A DNA stretch of 5,627 nt. Origin: Spirochaetales bacterium Spiro_01 (lineage in GTDB: Bacteria > Spirochaetota > Spirochaetia > Sphaerochaetales > Sphaerochaetaceae). The notes beneath the pieces were generated by a model that was not told where the DNA came from, did no database searches, and worked only from the letters and a program-made list of their open reading frames with translations. Numbering within the stretch: the stretch's first letter is position 1; each line of letters starts with the position of its first letter. Position numbers and translations under genes: made by a program. The stretch is taken from contig LVBC01000004.1 in the NCBI GenBank assembly GCA_001604265.1, forward strand, positions 1 through 5,627, written 5' to 3'. Positions 1 to 5,627 of the stretch are shown in pieces.

Positions 1-1
1 G

Positions 2-826
2 GGTAAATGGCCACCAACGATCCTTTCGAGAAAGGATACCATCGATTACATAGAGAATAGCGGATGCTCCTTCGGTCGCTTCGGAGATGGGGAGCTGTCG
101 ATGATGCTTATGCTGCCGGTCTCCGGCTTCCAGCGCATCAGCTTCGGCCTGCGAAGGGAGCTCAAAGAGGTCGCTATGTCCAATGACCCAGGCTTTCTGG
201 TCTGCATCCCTGGCCCGATAAACGACTGCTCATACCTGACTCCACTTGCTGCCTCCTGGTGGCAGAACAATACAAGGAAGTGGGGCTGGGCCTGGAAGCA
301 CTACTTCTCGGATGGCAAGATCTATGGGGATACTGAGATTACACGTCCCTGGATCGATGTACAGAAGGAGGAGATCGCTTCCCTGAGCTTCACTCGCATC
401 AAGGCACTCTGGAATGACAGGAATGTCGTCATGGTCGAGGGGGAGAGATCCAGAGTCGGAGTCGGCAACGACCTGCTTGCAAATGCTGCATCTGTAAAGA
501 GGATAATCTGTCCATCGAAGAGCGCCTACAGCTACATAGACCAGATAGAGAAGGAGTGCCTCAGGCTTCCAAGAGAAAATACTCTATTCCTACTGGCACT
601 CGGCATGACAGCCACCTGCCTTTCCTACCGTCTCTTCAGGGATGGCTATCAGGCATATGATATCGGGCACATGGATGTCGAGCTCGAGTGGTACAGGATG
701 AAGGCGACGAAGAAGGTCCCTATCCAGGGCAAGTTCGTCTGCGAGGCAGGAGGGAACAGGTCCTTCAGGGAGATGGAGCTGGATAGACTCTACACAGAAT
801 CGATAATCGCGAAGGTGGGCGTATGA
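2..826 (+). CDS. GT-D fold glycosyltransferase (DUF1792 / SP_1767-type), 5' partial
   Basis: The frame is open from the first complete codon at position 2 to a TGA at 824-826, so the true start lies upstream of the window; 274 residues are visible. The ATG at 101 is internal, because the family's N-terminal signature RFGDGELS is encoded just before it (about residues 26-33 of the visible part). Further family features are VEGERSRVGVGNDLL followed by KRIICPSKSAY mid-protein, then LGMTATCLSYRL and the GYQAYDIGHMDVELEW block near the C-terminus. In the GT-D fold the conserved D-x-E (here DGE) takes the role of the usual metal-binding DxD. Family members transfer a sugar from a nucleotide-sugar donor in the cytoplasm during surface glycan or glycoprotein assembly; donor and acceptor cannot be read here. 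The gene overlaps the next glycosyltransferase by ATGA. Probably only a few tens of residues are missing, unless an extra N-terminal domain is fused upstream. The family call is strong; the specificity is unknown. Confidence 0.9.
   Translation, partial: GKWPPTILSRKDTIDYIENSGCSFGRFGDGELSMMLMLPVSGFQRISFGLRRELKEVAMSNDPGFLVCIPGPINDCSYLTPLAASWWQNNTRKWGWAWKHYFSDGKIYGDTEITRPWIDVQKEEIASLSFTRIKALWNDRNVVMVEGERSRVGVGNDLLANAASVKRIICPSKSAYSYIDQIEKECLRLPRENTLFLLALGMTATCLSYRLFRDGYQAYDIGHMDVELEWYRMKATKKVPIQGKFVCEAGGNRSFREMELDRLYTESIIAKVGV
811..818 (+). promoter_or_regulatory. Ribosome binding site for the second glycosyltransferase
   Basis: GAAGGTGG lies inside the last codons of the upstream gene, with the AAGG core seven bases before the ATG at 823. 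Together with the ATGA stop/start overlap it fixes the start of the second gene and suggests translational coupling. Confidence 0.55.
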
Positions 827-1734
827 CAAAGAAGAGAGAGTTCCCGTTCTCTGTCGATTTCTACAACTTTGCAGCCAAGTATTCCTATGCACTTCTGCTG
901 CATAGACCTCTGCATCTGAAGAAGTACAGCAACATTCTTTCATACATGAAGAAGGACTGCGCCGATGTCCTGGAAAAGCACAGGAATGAGAGTTCTGAGC
1001 TGACTGGCTCGATTCCAGGACATCTCTGGGTGCTCTGGTGGCAGGGTGCTGACAAGCTCCCTCCAATTGTAAGCGAGTGCGTGGAGAGGATGTCGAACAT
1101 CGAAGGCTATGAGCTGACGATCCTCGACAAGGACAACATATCCTCATACATAGACCTTTCGGATATGCTTCCACTGCTTGAATCTGGAGAGCTGAAGATT
1201 CAGTTCATGTCCGATGTTATCAGGATGAGGATACTGAGAAAGCATGGTGGCTTCTGGGTGGATGCCACACTGGCCATCCTTGACAGGAAGTTCCTGGACG
1301 ATATCGTTGCAGGATACCAGTTCTACTCGATAAGACTTGAGAACTTCCAGGAGTGGTGGAATGTATCAGGTGCCCGCTGGAGTGCCTACTTCTGGGCCAC
1401 GGTCCCAGGAAATCCATTCTTTGCCTACATGGATGACTGCTTTACATACTTTGCTTTGAAGCACAAGAGGATAATAGACTACTTCCAGATCGACTTCACA
1501 GTGCGTCTTGCATATGAGGAGTTTGCATGGGCGAGGAAGCTCATCGATGCCTTCCCATACTACAGGCATGACATGTTCTTCCTGGACAAGGTGATGAACA
1601 GACCTCTTGCAGACAAGTACAAAGTAAAACTGGACAGCGACCCGGTCTACAAGCTGAACTGGAGAAAGGAAGTGAAGAGCCTGGAGGGAAGGGAGACCTG
1701 CTGGGAGTATGCAAGAAGGCGTCTTGTCAATTGA
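823..1734 (+). CDS. Caps_synth / GT32-like glycosyltransferase (capsular polysaccharide synthesis protein family)
   Basis: This is a full-length, 303-residue cytoplasmic or membrane-associated glycosyltransferase, normal in size for the family. After a roughly 60-residue N-terminal segment comes IPGHLWVLWWQGADKLP (residues 64-80), the nucleotide-sugar-domain opening typical of Caps_synth proteins. The core motif SDVIRMRILRKHGGFWVDAT follows (residues 130-149), in which D131, R134, the GG pair and D147 are the expected conserved positions; the V-D-A-T form replaces the D-x-D of classical GT32 enzymes. A C-terminal stretch with DYFQIDFTVRLAYEE (about 219-233) also fits the family. There is no signal peptide or convincing membrane helix. 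The start is set by the ATGA overlap with the GT-D gene and the AAGG ribosome site. The two enzymes probably add successive sugars to the same surface glycan; this is inferred from context. The stop codon lies in an 8-bp overlap with the convergent gene's stop. Sugar specificity is unknown. Confidence 0.88.
   Translation: MTKKREFPFSVDFYNFAAKYSYALLLHRPLHLKKYSNILSYMKKDCADVLEKHRNESSELTGSIPGHLWVLWWQGADKLPPIVSECVERMSNIEGYELTILDKDNISSYIDLSDMLPLLESGELKIQFMSDVIRMRILRKHGGFWVDATLAILDRKFLDDIVAGYQFYSIRLENFQEWWNVSGARWSAYFWATVPGNPFFAYMDDCFTYFALKHKRIIDYFQIDFTVRLAYEEFAWARKLIDAFPYYRHDMFFLDKVMNRPLADKYKVKLDSDPVYKLNWRKEVKSLEGRETCWEYARRRLVN
1727..1734. other. Palindromic overlap of two convergent stop codons
   Basis: TCAATTGA is its own reverse complement. 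Its plus-strand TGA (1732-1734) ends the Caps_synth gene, and its minus-strand TGA (1727-1729) ends the convergent outer-membrane-type gene. Both proteins therefore end in Asn-stop encoded by the same eight bases. A 5-bp stem, CAAGA/TCTTG (1712-1716 with 1722-1726), lies just upstream on the plus strand, but no T-run follows it, so I do not call an intrinsic terminator. Confidence 0.9.
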
Positions 1735-2356
1735 AGCTTATACCCAGGAATGGAACAACTCCTATCCTATTGTAATCTGTGATCCAGCCATTTGAAATCG
1801 GAGCACTTACCCAGCCGATCATGTACCTGGCATAGTCATACTCGATTCTTGCGCCGGCAAGGATATTCCACCTCTCAGTTACAGGAAGATTGATTGCACC
1901 TTCTACTTCGACTCCGAGATTCACGGAGAGGGTCGGAAAGCCGTAGTTCCAGGTATCGAGAGAGGCTGTGGGGTCAATGGAGAGGATGAGGCCGTACTTC
2001 TGGATCGAGAGGCCCAATGCGACTTCAAGTCCAATTGGAAGGTTGTGGACCACAAGGTCGCACTTCTCGACAACAGCGTCATCGTTCTTCGTGTCGTATA
2101 TGGAGTGGTTTCCATCTACAGGTACATAGCCCGAGAATCTTGCATTCCAGCCAAGGGCTCTGTCGTTCTTGAAGTGGTAGTGCCCAAGCGAGATTCCAGA
2201 GAGCATCACGACCTCCTCTGTTCGGTACTTGTCGCTGTCTCCGAAGTGCCACTCGTCAAGGCCGACCTCGAACTGTCCGCTCAGGCATGTATAGGATGCA
2301 AATAGTGAAAGAGAGAGCAGCAGGAGAAGGGCTGTGGCAATGAATCTTCTTATCAT
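1727..2356 (-). CDS. Secreted small beta-barrel-like protein, probably outer membrane (hypothetical)
   Basis: I do not recognise a named family. The 209-residue product begins MIRRFIATALLLLLSLSLFA, a clear Sec signal peptide (two arginines, then a hydrophobic core), with likely cleavage after A20. The mature part has no helical membrane segment. It alternates polar and hydrophobic residues in strand-like blocks, such as LPIGLEVALGLSI (about 106-118), PTLSVNLGVEVEGAI (about 141-155) and RWNILAGARIEYDY (about 162-175), and ends in GVVPFLGISFN. This resembles a small outer-membrane beta-barrel, although the last residue is Asn rather than the usual Phe. The ATG at 2356 is preferred over an upstream in-frame TTG at 2371, because AGGAGG lies six bases before the ATG and the TTG would put five odd residues ahead of the signal. 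It follows the CotH lipoprotein gene by 11 bases and is surely co-transcribed. Localisation is an inference from composition. Confidence 0.75.
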   Translation of the reverse strand: MIRRFIATALLLLLSLSLFASYTCLSGQFEVGLDEWHFGDSDKYRTEEVVMLSGISLGHYHFKNDRALGWNARFSGYVPVDGNHSIYDTKNDDAVVEKCDLVVHNLPIGLEVALGLSIQKYGLILSIDPTASLDTWNYGFPTLSVNLGVEVEGAINLPVTERWNILAGARIEYDYARYMIGWVSAPISNGWITDYNRIGVVPFLGISFN

Positions 2357-2362
2357 ACTCGT

Positions 2363-2368
2363 CCTCCT
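2363..2368 (-). promoter_or_regulatory. Strong Shine-Dalgarno that decides the start at 2356
   Basis: On the minus strand AGGAGG is followed by six bases and then ATG. It runs directly out of the upstream gene's TGA (TGAGGAGG, 2370 to 2363), so termination of the CotH gene and initiation of the next gene are adjacent and probably coupled. It is the best ribosome site in the window. Confidence 0.8.
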
Positions 2369-3768
2369 CAAAGTGCCTCGATGAGCGGATCGATATGCTC
2401 AGCTCTGTCGTAGAAGTATTCACAGATGGCATAGACGTGGCCACTGAGTGTCTGGAACTGGCCGTTGAGGAAGCTTATTCTGTTGTCGTAGACCTTTCCA
2501 TTTGCATTCCAGCTCTTCTGTATATGATTTCCCATCTTCCTTGCATAGGAAGCAATGTAGTCGGCAAAGAGGTATTCATCCTCTGAGGGTGTGCCACTCG
2601 TTTCAGTGAAGCCTGCTTCGTTTTCATATCGGTTGGATATGGTGCCGTTCAGCCTGAGCTGCTTCCAGTAATCCTTTATGACCTTCTTGAACTCATCGTG
2701 AGAGAGAAGGGTCCTGTAGTACCAGCTATCGGTCAGATACAGGTCGTTCTCCGGTTCAAGGAGTGTCCACATATCGAAGTCCCAGCCTGGACCGCAGTAT
2801 AGTTTTCCGTCCTGTTCTATCTCATAGAAGAAGACGGAGAGCGGGACCTCGGGCTCGCTGTAGCCGGCGAGGTTCACCAGTATCCAGAACTTTGCGAACG
2901 AGTCTATGTCGAACTCAGATTCGATATCGCTCCAGGAGCCGCTCTGTAGAACAGTCTCCTTCTCATTCAGCTCATCTGTTATTCGGGATACGATCACACT
3001 GTAGGCAGCATCGTCCAGCTCTGGATCGAAGTCATCGTATGCCGGCCACTTTATCATCGCAGGCAGATTGTAGGCTGAAGTTCTGAACTTCGGATCCTCG
3101 TCATAGTGGCCATCTATAGAAAGAAGGAAACCGCTTGTGGCCTGCTCTTCGTCGAAGGATAGGTACTTCGGTATATTCGAGGTCCTGTCGGTCAGCATGT
3201 AGGTGCCCTTGAACTCGCTGTTGATGTAGAGGTCGACGAACTCATGGTTGACGGTCCACTGGAATGGAAGGGTCGGCTGACCTGATCCGATATCGTTGCC
3301 CATTATTGCAAAGCAGATATCGTTATGCAGCATCGTAGGTTCGAGCGCATTTGCAAGCAGGGAGAGCTTCTTTATCTTTATCCCACCTGCATCGACAGTG
3401 TTCCAATCAGCATCGTATGTGTACGTCACGTCGGAGAAAATGTCACCGGCCTTGGTCTTCTTGTCTATCTTTATGTTGTATGGGCGCTTTGTGCCTGCGT
3501 TTGTCGTGTTTCCCCTGAATCTTATTTTGCAGTTGTCAAGCAGTGAGTCTCCTGCACCTCCAAAGATGTTGTCAGTGCTTGAGGAGGACTCGTAGTAGCC
3601 CATCTGGGCCTTCGCATAGTCGGTCTTTGTTAGTATCGGTTCCTTTGTTTCCACGACAAGGCGAGGAAGGCCTGTCTCCAGATCATCATCCAGAGAGTAG
3701 GTCTCGTACTTGCAGCCTGAGAGCAGCAGCACAGGCAGAATCAGGAATAAGAGTATCAGTCGCCTCAC
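2368..3768 (-). CDS. CotH-family kinase homologue, lipoprotein
   Basis: This is a 466-residue envelope protein of the CotH family (atypical protein kinases first known from Bacillus spore coats). From the GTG at 3768 it begins MRRLILLFLILPVLLLSGC, a classical lipoprotein signal with lipobox LLSGC and C19 as the lipidated residue. CotH features in order: RFRGNTT with the downstream KRPYNIKI (about 83-101), KLSLLANALEPTMLHND (about 134-150), VDLYINSEFKGTYMLTDR (about 178-195), SGFLLSIDG (about 212-220), SEPEVPLSVFFYE (304-316) and GPGWDFDMW (326-334), whose WDFD is the family's metal-binding region. Upstream in-frame starts (GTG at 3873, ATG at 3840) lie inside the preceding gene and would bury the signal peptide. 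GAGGG sits four bases before the chosen GTG. The gene is 11 bases ahead of the beta-barrel-like gene. By family knowledge it may phosphorylate Ser/Thr of envelope proteins using ATP; here the substrate, the activity and the ATP source outside the cytoplasm are unknown. Confidence 0.88.
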   Translation of the reverse strand: MRRLILLFLILPVLLLSGCKYETYSLDDDLETGLPRLVVETKEPILTKTDYAKAQMGYYESSSSTDNIFGGAGDSLLDNCKIRFRGNTTNAGTKRPYNIKIDKKTKAGDIFSDVTYTYDADWNTVDAGGIKIKKLSLLANALEPTMLHNDICFAIMGNDIGSGQPTLPFQWTVNHEFVDLYINSEFKGTYMLTDRTSNIPKYLSFDEEQATSGFLLSIDGHYDEDPKFRTSAYNLPAMIKWPAYDDFDPELDDAAYSVIVSRITDELNEKETVLQSGSWSDIESEFDIDSFAKFWILVNLAGYSEPEVPLSVFFYEIEQDGKLYCGPGWDFDMWTLLEPENDLYLTDSWYYRTLLSHDEFKKVIKDYWKQLRLNGTISNRYENEAGFTETSGTPSEDEYLFADYIASYARKMGNHIQKSWNANGKVYDNRISFLNGQFQTLSGHVYAICEYFYDRAEHIDPLIEAL

Positions 3769-3797
3769 AGGTCCCTCGGTGATGTCGGTTTTACCAA

Positions 3798-3826
3798 ATG
3801 ATAATCGAAAACGGCGCTTTTGGAAA
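3798..3826 (-). promoter_or_regulatory. Candidate internal promoter for the CotH/beta-barrel gene pair
   Basis: On the minus strand TTTCCA (3826-3821, four of six matches to a sigma-70 -35) is followed 17 bases later by TATCAT (3803-3798, five of six matches to a -10). It lies in the 58-base gap between the nucleoside kinase stop and the CotH GTG, and would start RNA roughly 20 bases before that GTG. Such matches arise by chance in AT-rich gaps, so this is tentative. If real, the envelope pair could be expressed independently of the nucleoside kinase. Confidence 0.3.
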
Positions 3827-5491
3827 TCACACGGCGCCATATATCGAGCCACCGATGAACTCCCTAAGTACACTGTCTCCCGGAATCCGCTTCTCAGGCA
3901 CCATGTATATGAGCTCGAGGAACTTCAGAAGCCTGCGCGCATTTGTGTACGCCTCTCCCGACTTCGGCTTGACGCTTCTTAAAAGCGAGATCGCATATGG
4001 TGCGAGTGCTGCCAGCTCGTATGGAAGCGAGGTGGAAAGCATGACATCGGCGTTGTTCTGGTATGGGAAGATGTTGTTCTTCTCTCCGCGCTCGACGCTT
4101 GGCCAGATCTCGAGTGTGCTCTCTGCAGAGAAGCCCCTGGTCCTGGCATCGCGGACACAGCGGCGGATTATCCTGGTATCTGTCGTGCTTATCCTGTTGT
4201 GGTCGTCTATCGTAAGGCCTGTGAGTGCAGATACGTATATCTTGTAGATGCCTGCAGGGTCGAAGGACTCTGACAGGGCAGGATTCAGCCCGTGGATTCC
4301 CTCTATTATCAGGATGGAGTTCTCACTGAGCTTTGTCTCGTCCTTCCTGTCGATTCTTTCGCGCCCCCTGAAGTGGTACTCCGGAAGGTGGATCGCTCTT
4401 CCTTCGAAGAGCTCTGAGAGCTGCTGCTTGAAGTATGGGACATCGAGTGCATCAAGAGCCTCGTAATCCGGCTTTCCTTCCTCATCGAGGGGTGCATTGT
4501 TTCCAGGCCTGTAATAGTCGTCCAGGCTTATCTTGATGGGTGCAAAGCCCTGTATCTCCAATCTGGATGAGAGTTTGATAGAGGTTGTCGTCTTTCCAGA
4601 GGAGGAGGGGCCTGCAAGGAAGATGGCCTTGATCCTGCCTCTTGCCTTTATATCCCTTGCGACCATGTCTATGTCGCTGTTCCTTATCGTCTCCGAAAGC
4701 TCGATCAGGCGATCGATCTTGCCACCCTCTATCGCCTTGTTCAGCTCTCCGATAGATGTGACCTTCAGTATCTCGCAGTCGGATCTCTCCCTTGAAAGCA
4801 CATCGAAGAGTCTGCTGTTCTCCTCGAATGGTCTTATCTGCATGATATCCCTGGTCTGTGGATATCTGAGAAGGATTGTCCCTCTGTACTCCATCAGCTG
4901 CCAGACCTTCAGAAGGCCTGTGGATGGAAGCACAGGTTCGTAGATTACATCCTGATACCCATCGAGGGAGCAGACGCTTATGGTCGCATCGTTGCGCGTC
5001 TCGAGAAGGGAGTTCGTCCTTGGGAAAGAGGTGCTGTCGAAGACCTTCAGCGCCTCGAGGTATGGAATCGAGTCGTATGTAATGCTGAGGTTCCTGTCGA
5101 TGACACTCTGCATAGCATCTCTGAGCTTATCGATCATCTTCTCATCGGGAGTGGCCCCATCGAAGCGGAAGCAGTAGCCGTCGCCGAGCGAGTGCTCGAT
5201 CATGAAGTTCCTCTTCGGATAGACCTTTGCAGCTGCATAGGAGAGGACGAAGCAGAGTGTGTGCCTGTATACGCGCTTTCCAAGTGCAGAGAAGAGTCTT
5301 ACAGGGACAAGTGTCGAATCGTGGAGGAGAGAAAAGCCGAGGTTCTTCAGCTCGCCATTTACAAGACAGGCGACATAGGGGTTATCCTCGTACTTCTCCG
5401 AGATTCCATCAAGGAGAATCTCGTACAGCGAGACTCCTTTGCTGCAGGTAGTGGTCTTTCCATCCATTGTTATCGTTATCGAATTCAGCAT
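3827..5491 (-). CDS. Nucleoside (uridine-type) kinase with ThrRS-like TGS/SAD N-terminal region
   Basis: The 554-residue size matches the long bacterial nucleoside kinases of the uridine kinase/phosphoribulokinase superfamily, which phosphorylate a nucleoside with ATP in the cytosol. Residues about 4-68 resemble a TGS domain (ITITMDGKT then VSLYEIL). Residues about 74-112 resemble the second additional domain of threonyl-tRNA synthetase (YRHTLCFVLSYAAAKVYP, then SLGDGYCFRF). The kinase domain starts near 285. It has Walker A GPSSSGKTT (294-302), the DDYY motif (324-327, compare DDFY of uridine kinases), PEYHFRGRER (370-379) and IIEGIHGLNP (395-404). The ThrRS-type HxxxH is H77-T-L-C-F81, so its second histidine is lost and tRNA editing is not expected. 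No tRNA synthetase catalytic domain is present. The ATG at 5491 puts the TGS beta-strand right at the N-terminus, as expected, but has no Shine-Dalgarno. It is first in a probable three-gene unit with the CotH and beta-barrel-like genes. The exact nucleoside substrate cannot be read. Confidence 0.9.
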   Translation of the reverse strand: MLNSITITMDGKTTTCSKGVSLYEILLDGISEKYEDNPYVACLVNGELKNLGFSLLHDSTLVPVRLFSALGKRVYRHTLCFVLSYAAAKVYPKRNFMIEHSLGDGYCFRFDGATPDEKMIDKLRDAMQSVIDRNLSITYDSIPYLEALKVFDSTSFPRTNSLLETRNDATISVCSLDGYQDVIYEPVLPSTGLLKVWQLMEYRGTILLRYPQTRDIMQIRPFEENSRLFDVLSRERSDCEILKVTSIGELNKAIEGGKIDRLIELSETIRNSDIDMVARDIKARGRIKAIFLAGPSSSGKTTTSIKLSSRLEIQGFAPIKISLDDYYRPGNNAPLDEEGKPDYEALDALDVPYFKQQLSELFEGRAIHLPEYHFRGRERIDRKDETKLSENSILIIEGIHGLNPALSESFDPAGIYKIYVSALTGLTIDDHNRISTTDTRIIRRCVRDARTRGFSAESTLEIWPSVERGEKNNIFPYQNNADVMLSTSLPYELAALAPYAISLLRSVKPKSGEAYTNARRLLKFLELIYMVPEKRIPGDSVLREFIGGSIYGAV

Positions 5492-5497
5492 TCTGAA

Positions 5498-5503
5498 ATT
5501 ATA
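5498..5503 (-). promoter_or_regulatory. -10 box of the nucleoside kinase promoter, leaderless geometry
   Basis: A perfect TATAAT on the minus strand is followed by only six bases (TTCAGA) and then the ATG at 5491, so transcription should begin at or next to the start codon. The -35 is weak; the best candidate is TTACCA at 5528-5523 with a long 19-base spacer. A GGAG lies about 20 bases before the ATG, too far to be its ribosome site; it precedes an ATG at 5510 that runs into a stop after three codons. Confidence 0.45.
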
Positions 5504-5531
5504 CAGCCATACTCCTGCAAAGTGGTAAGAA

Positions 5532-5561
5532 TTGACGCCAACTTTTCAAAGCGTATATATT
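5532..5561 (+). promoter_or_regulatory. Sigma-70-like promoter for the right-edge gene
   Basis: TTGACG (5532-5537, five of six matches to TTGACA) and TATATT (5556-5561, five of six matches to TATAAT) are separated by 18 bases. The start codon at 5570 begins nine bases after the end of the -10, so the transcript would have essentially no leader. This promoter is divergent from, and nearly abuts, the nucleoside kinase promoter, so the two may be co-regulated or interfere. Confidence 0.45.
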
Positions 5562-5569
5562 TTTATTCT

Positions 5570-5627
5570 ATGGACAGGATGTTTGTCGAAGTCGACCTCA
5601 CAGTTGGAAGCATCACGGAAAAGCATG
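5570..5627 (+). CDS. Start of an unidentified protein, 3' partial
   Basis: The frame from the ATG at 5570 is open to the window edge and encodes 19 complete codons, MDRMFVEVDLTVGSITEKH. An in-frame ATG at 5579 (MFVEVDLTVG...) could be the start instead; neither has a Shine-Dalgarno. The reasons to call it are the good promoter directly ahead, the divergent layout, and the way the frame fills the otherwise empty edge. Too little is visible to assign a family. Confidence 0.45.
   Translation, partial: MDRMFVEVDLTVGSITEKH

Noticed and set aside
101..826. Complete gene starting at the ATG at 101
   Set aside because: The family's RFGDGE motif is encoded in frame before this ATG and the frame is open to the window edge, so the gene is 5' partial rather than starting here.
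590..1174. 194-codon minus-strand open frame across the glycosyltransferase junction
   Set aside because: It has a cysteine-, serine- and arginine-rich composition with no domain or ribosome site. It lies opposite two well-supported family genes and spans their junction, as a shadow frame would.
1711..1740. Intrinsic terminator between the convergent genes
   Set aside because: Only a 5-bp CAAGA/TCTTG stem is present and there is no T-run on either strand.
2357..2371. TTG start at 2371 for the beta-barrel-like gene
   Set aside because: This TTG falls over the strong Shine-Dalgarno and the previous stop codon. The ATG at 2356 is ideally spaced from AGGAGG and starts the signal peptide.
3769..3873. 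Longer CotH-gene start (GTG at 3873 or ATG at 3840)
   Set aside because: Either would overlap the nucleoside kinase gene and add 24-35 polar and basic residues before a textbook lipoprotein signal that begins at the GTG at 3768.
3798..4247. 149-codon plus-strand open frame opposite the nucleoside kinase end
   Set aside because: It is antisense to the conserved C-terminal part of the kinase and the intergenic gap, with no recognisable motif or Shine-Dalgarno.
4533..4943. 136-codon plus-strand open frame opposite the kinase P-loop region
   Set aside because: The opposite strand encodes the conserved Walker A motif. The hydrophobic-looking stretches are the complement of charged codons, so this is a shadow.
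5542..5551. Small inverted repeat CTTTTCAAAG between the -35 and -10 of the right-edge promoter, as an operator
   Set aside because: It has four-base arms with a two-base centre, which is too short and too likely by chance to call a binding site.

Overview
The window carries two convergent gene blocks plus the start of a third gene at the right edge. It has mixed GC (roughly half), heavy use of AGG/AGA arginine codons, and almost no non-coding DNA. A secreted protein that looks like an outer-membrane beta-barrel and a lipoprotein both point to a diderm (two-membrane) bacterium. The gene content and the style of the secretion signals suggest a host-associated spirochaete (Treponema/Sphaerochaeta-like), but this is a guess at phylum level and no marker gene is present.

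Left block, plus strand (2-1734): two glycosyltransferases overlap by ATGA. The first is a GT-D fold (DUF1792, SP_1767-type) enzyme whose 5' end lies outside the window. The second is a GT32-like capsular polysaccharide synthesis (Caps_synth) enzyme. They look like the downstream end of a surface-glycan cluster.

Right block, minus strand (5491 down to 1727): three genes in transcription order. First is a 554-residue nucleoside (uridine-type) kinase with a ThrRS-like TGS/SAD N-terminus. Second is a lipid-anchored CotH-family protein kinase homologue starting at a GTG. Third is a small signal-peptide-bearing protein that looks like an outer-membrane beta-barrel. The last two are tightly coupled (11 nt gap, strong AGGAGG). 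They plausibly act together at the cell envelope, while the nucleoside kinase is a cytosolic salvage-type enzyme that may simply share the transcript.

The two blocks collide at an 8-bp palindrome, TCAATTGA, that contains both stop codons. At the right edge (5492-5569) an AT-rich divergent control region separates the nucleoside kinase from the first 19 codons of an unidentified plus-strand gene. Both divergent starts lack a Shine-Dalgarno sequence and sit immediately after a TATAAT-like box, which suggests leaderless transcripts. No RNA genes, CRISPR arrays, insertion sequences or long repeats were seen. No stretch over 300 bases lacks a gene.
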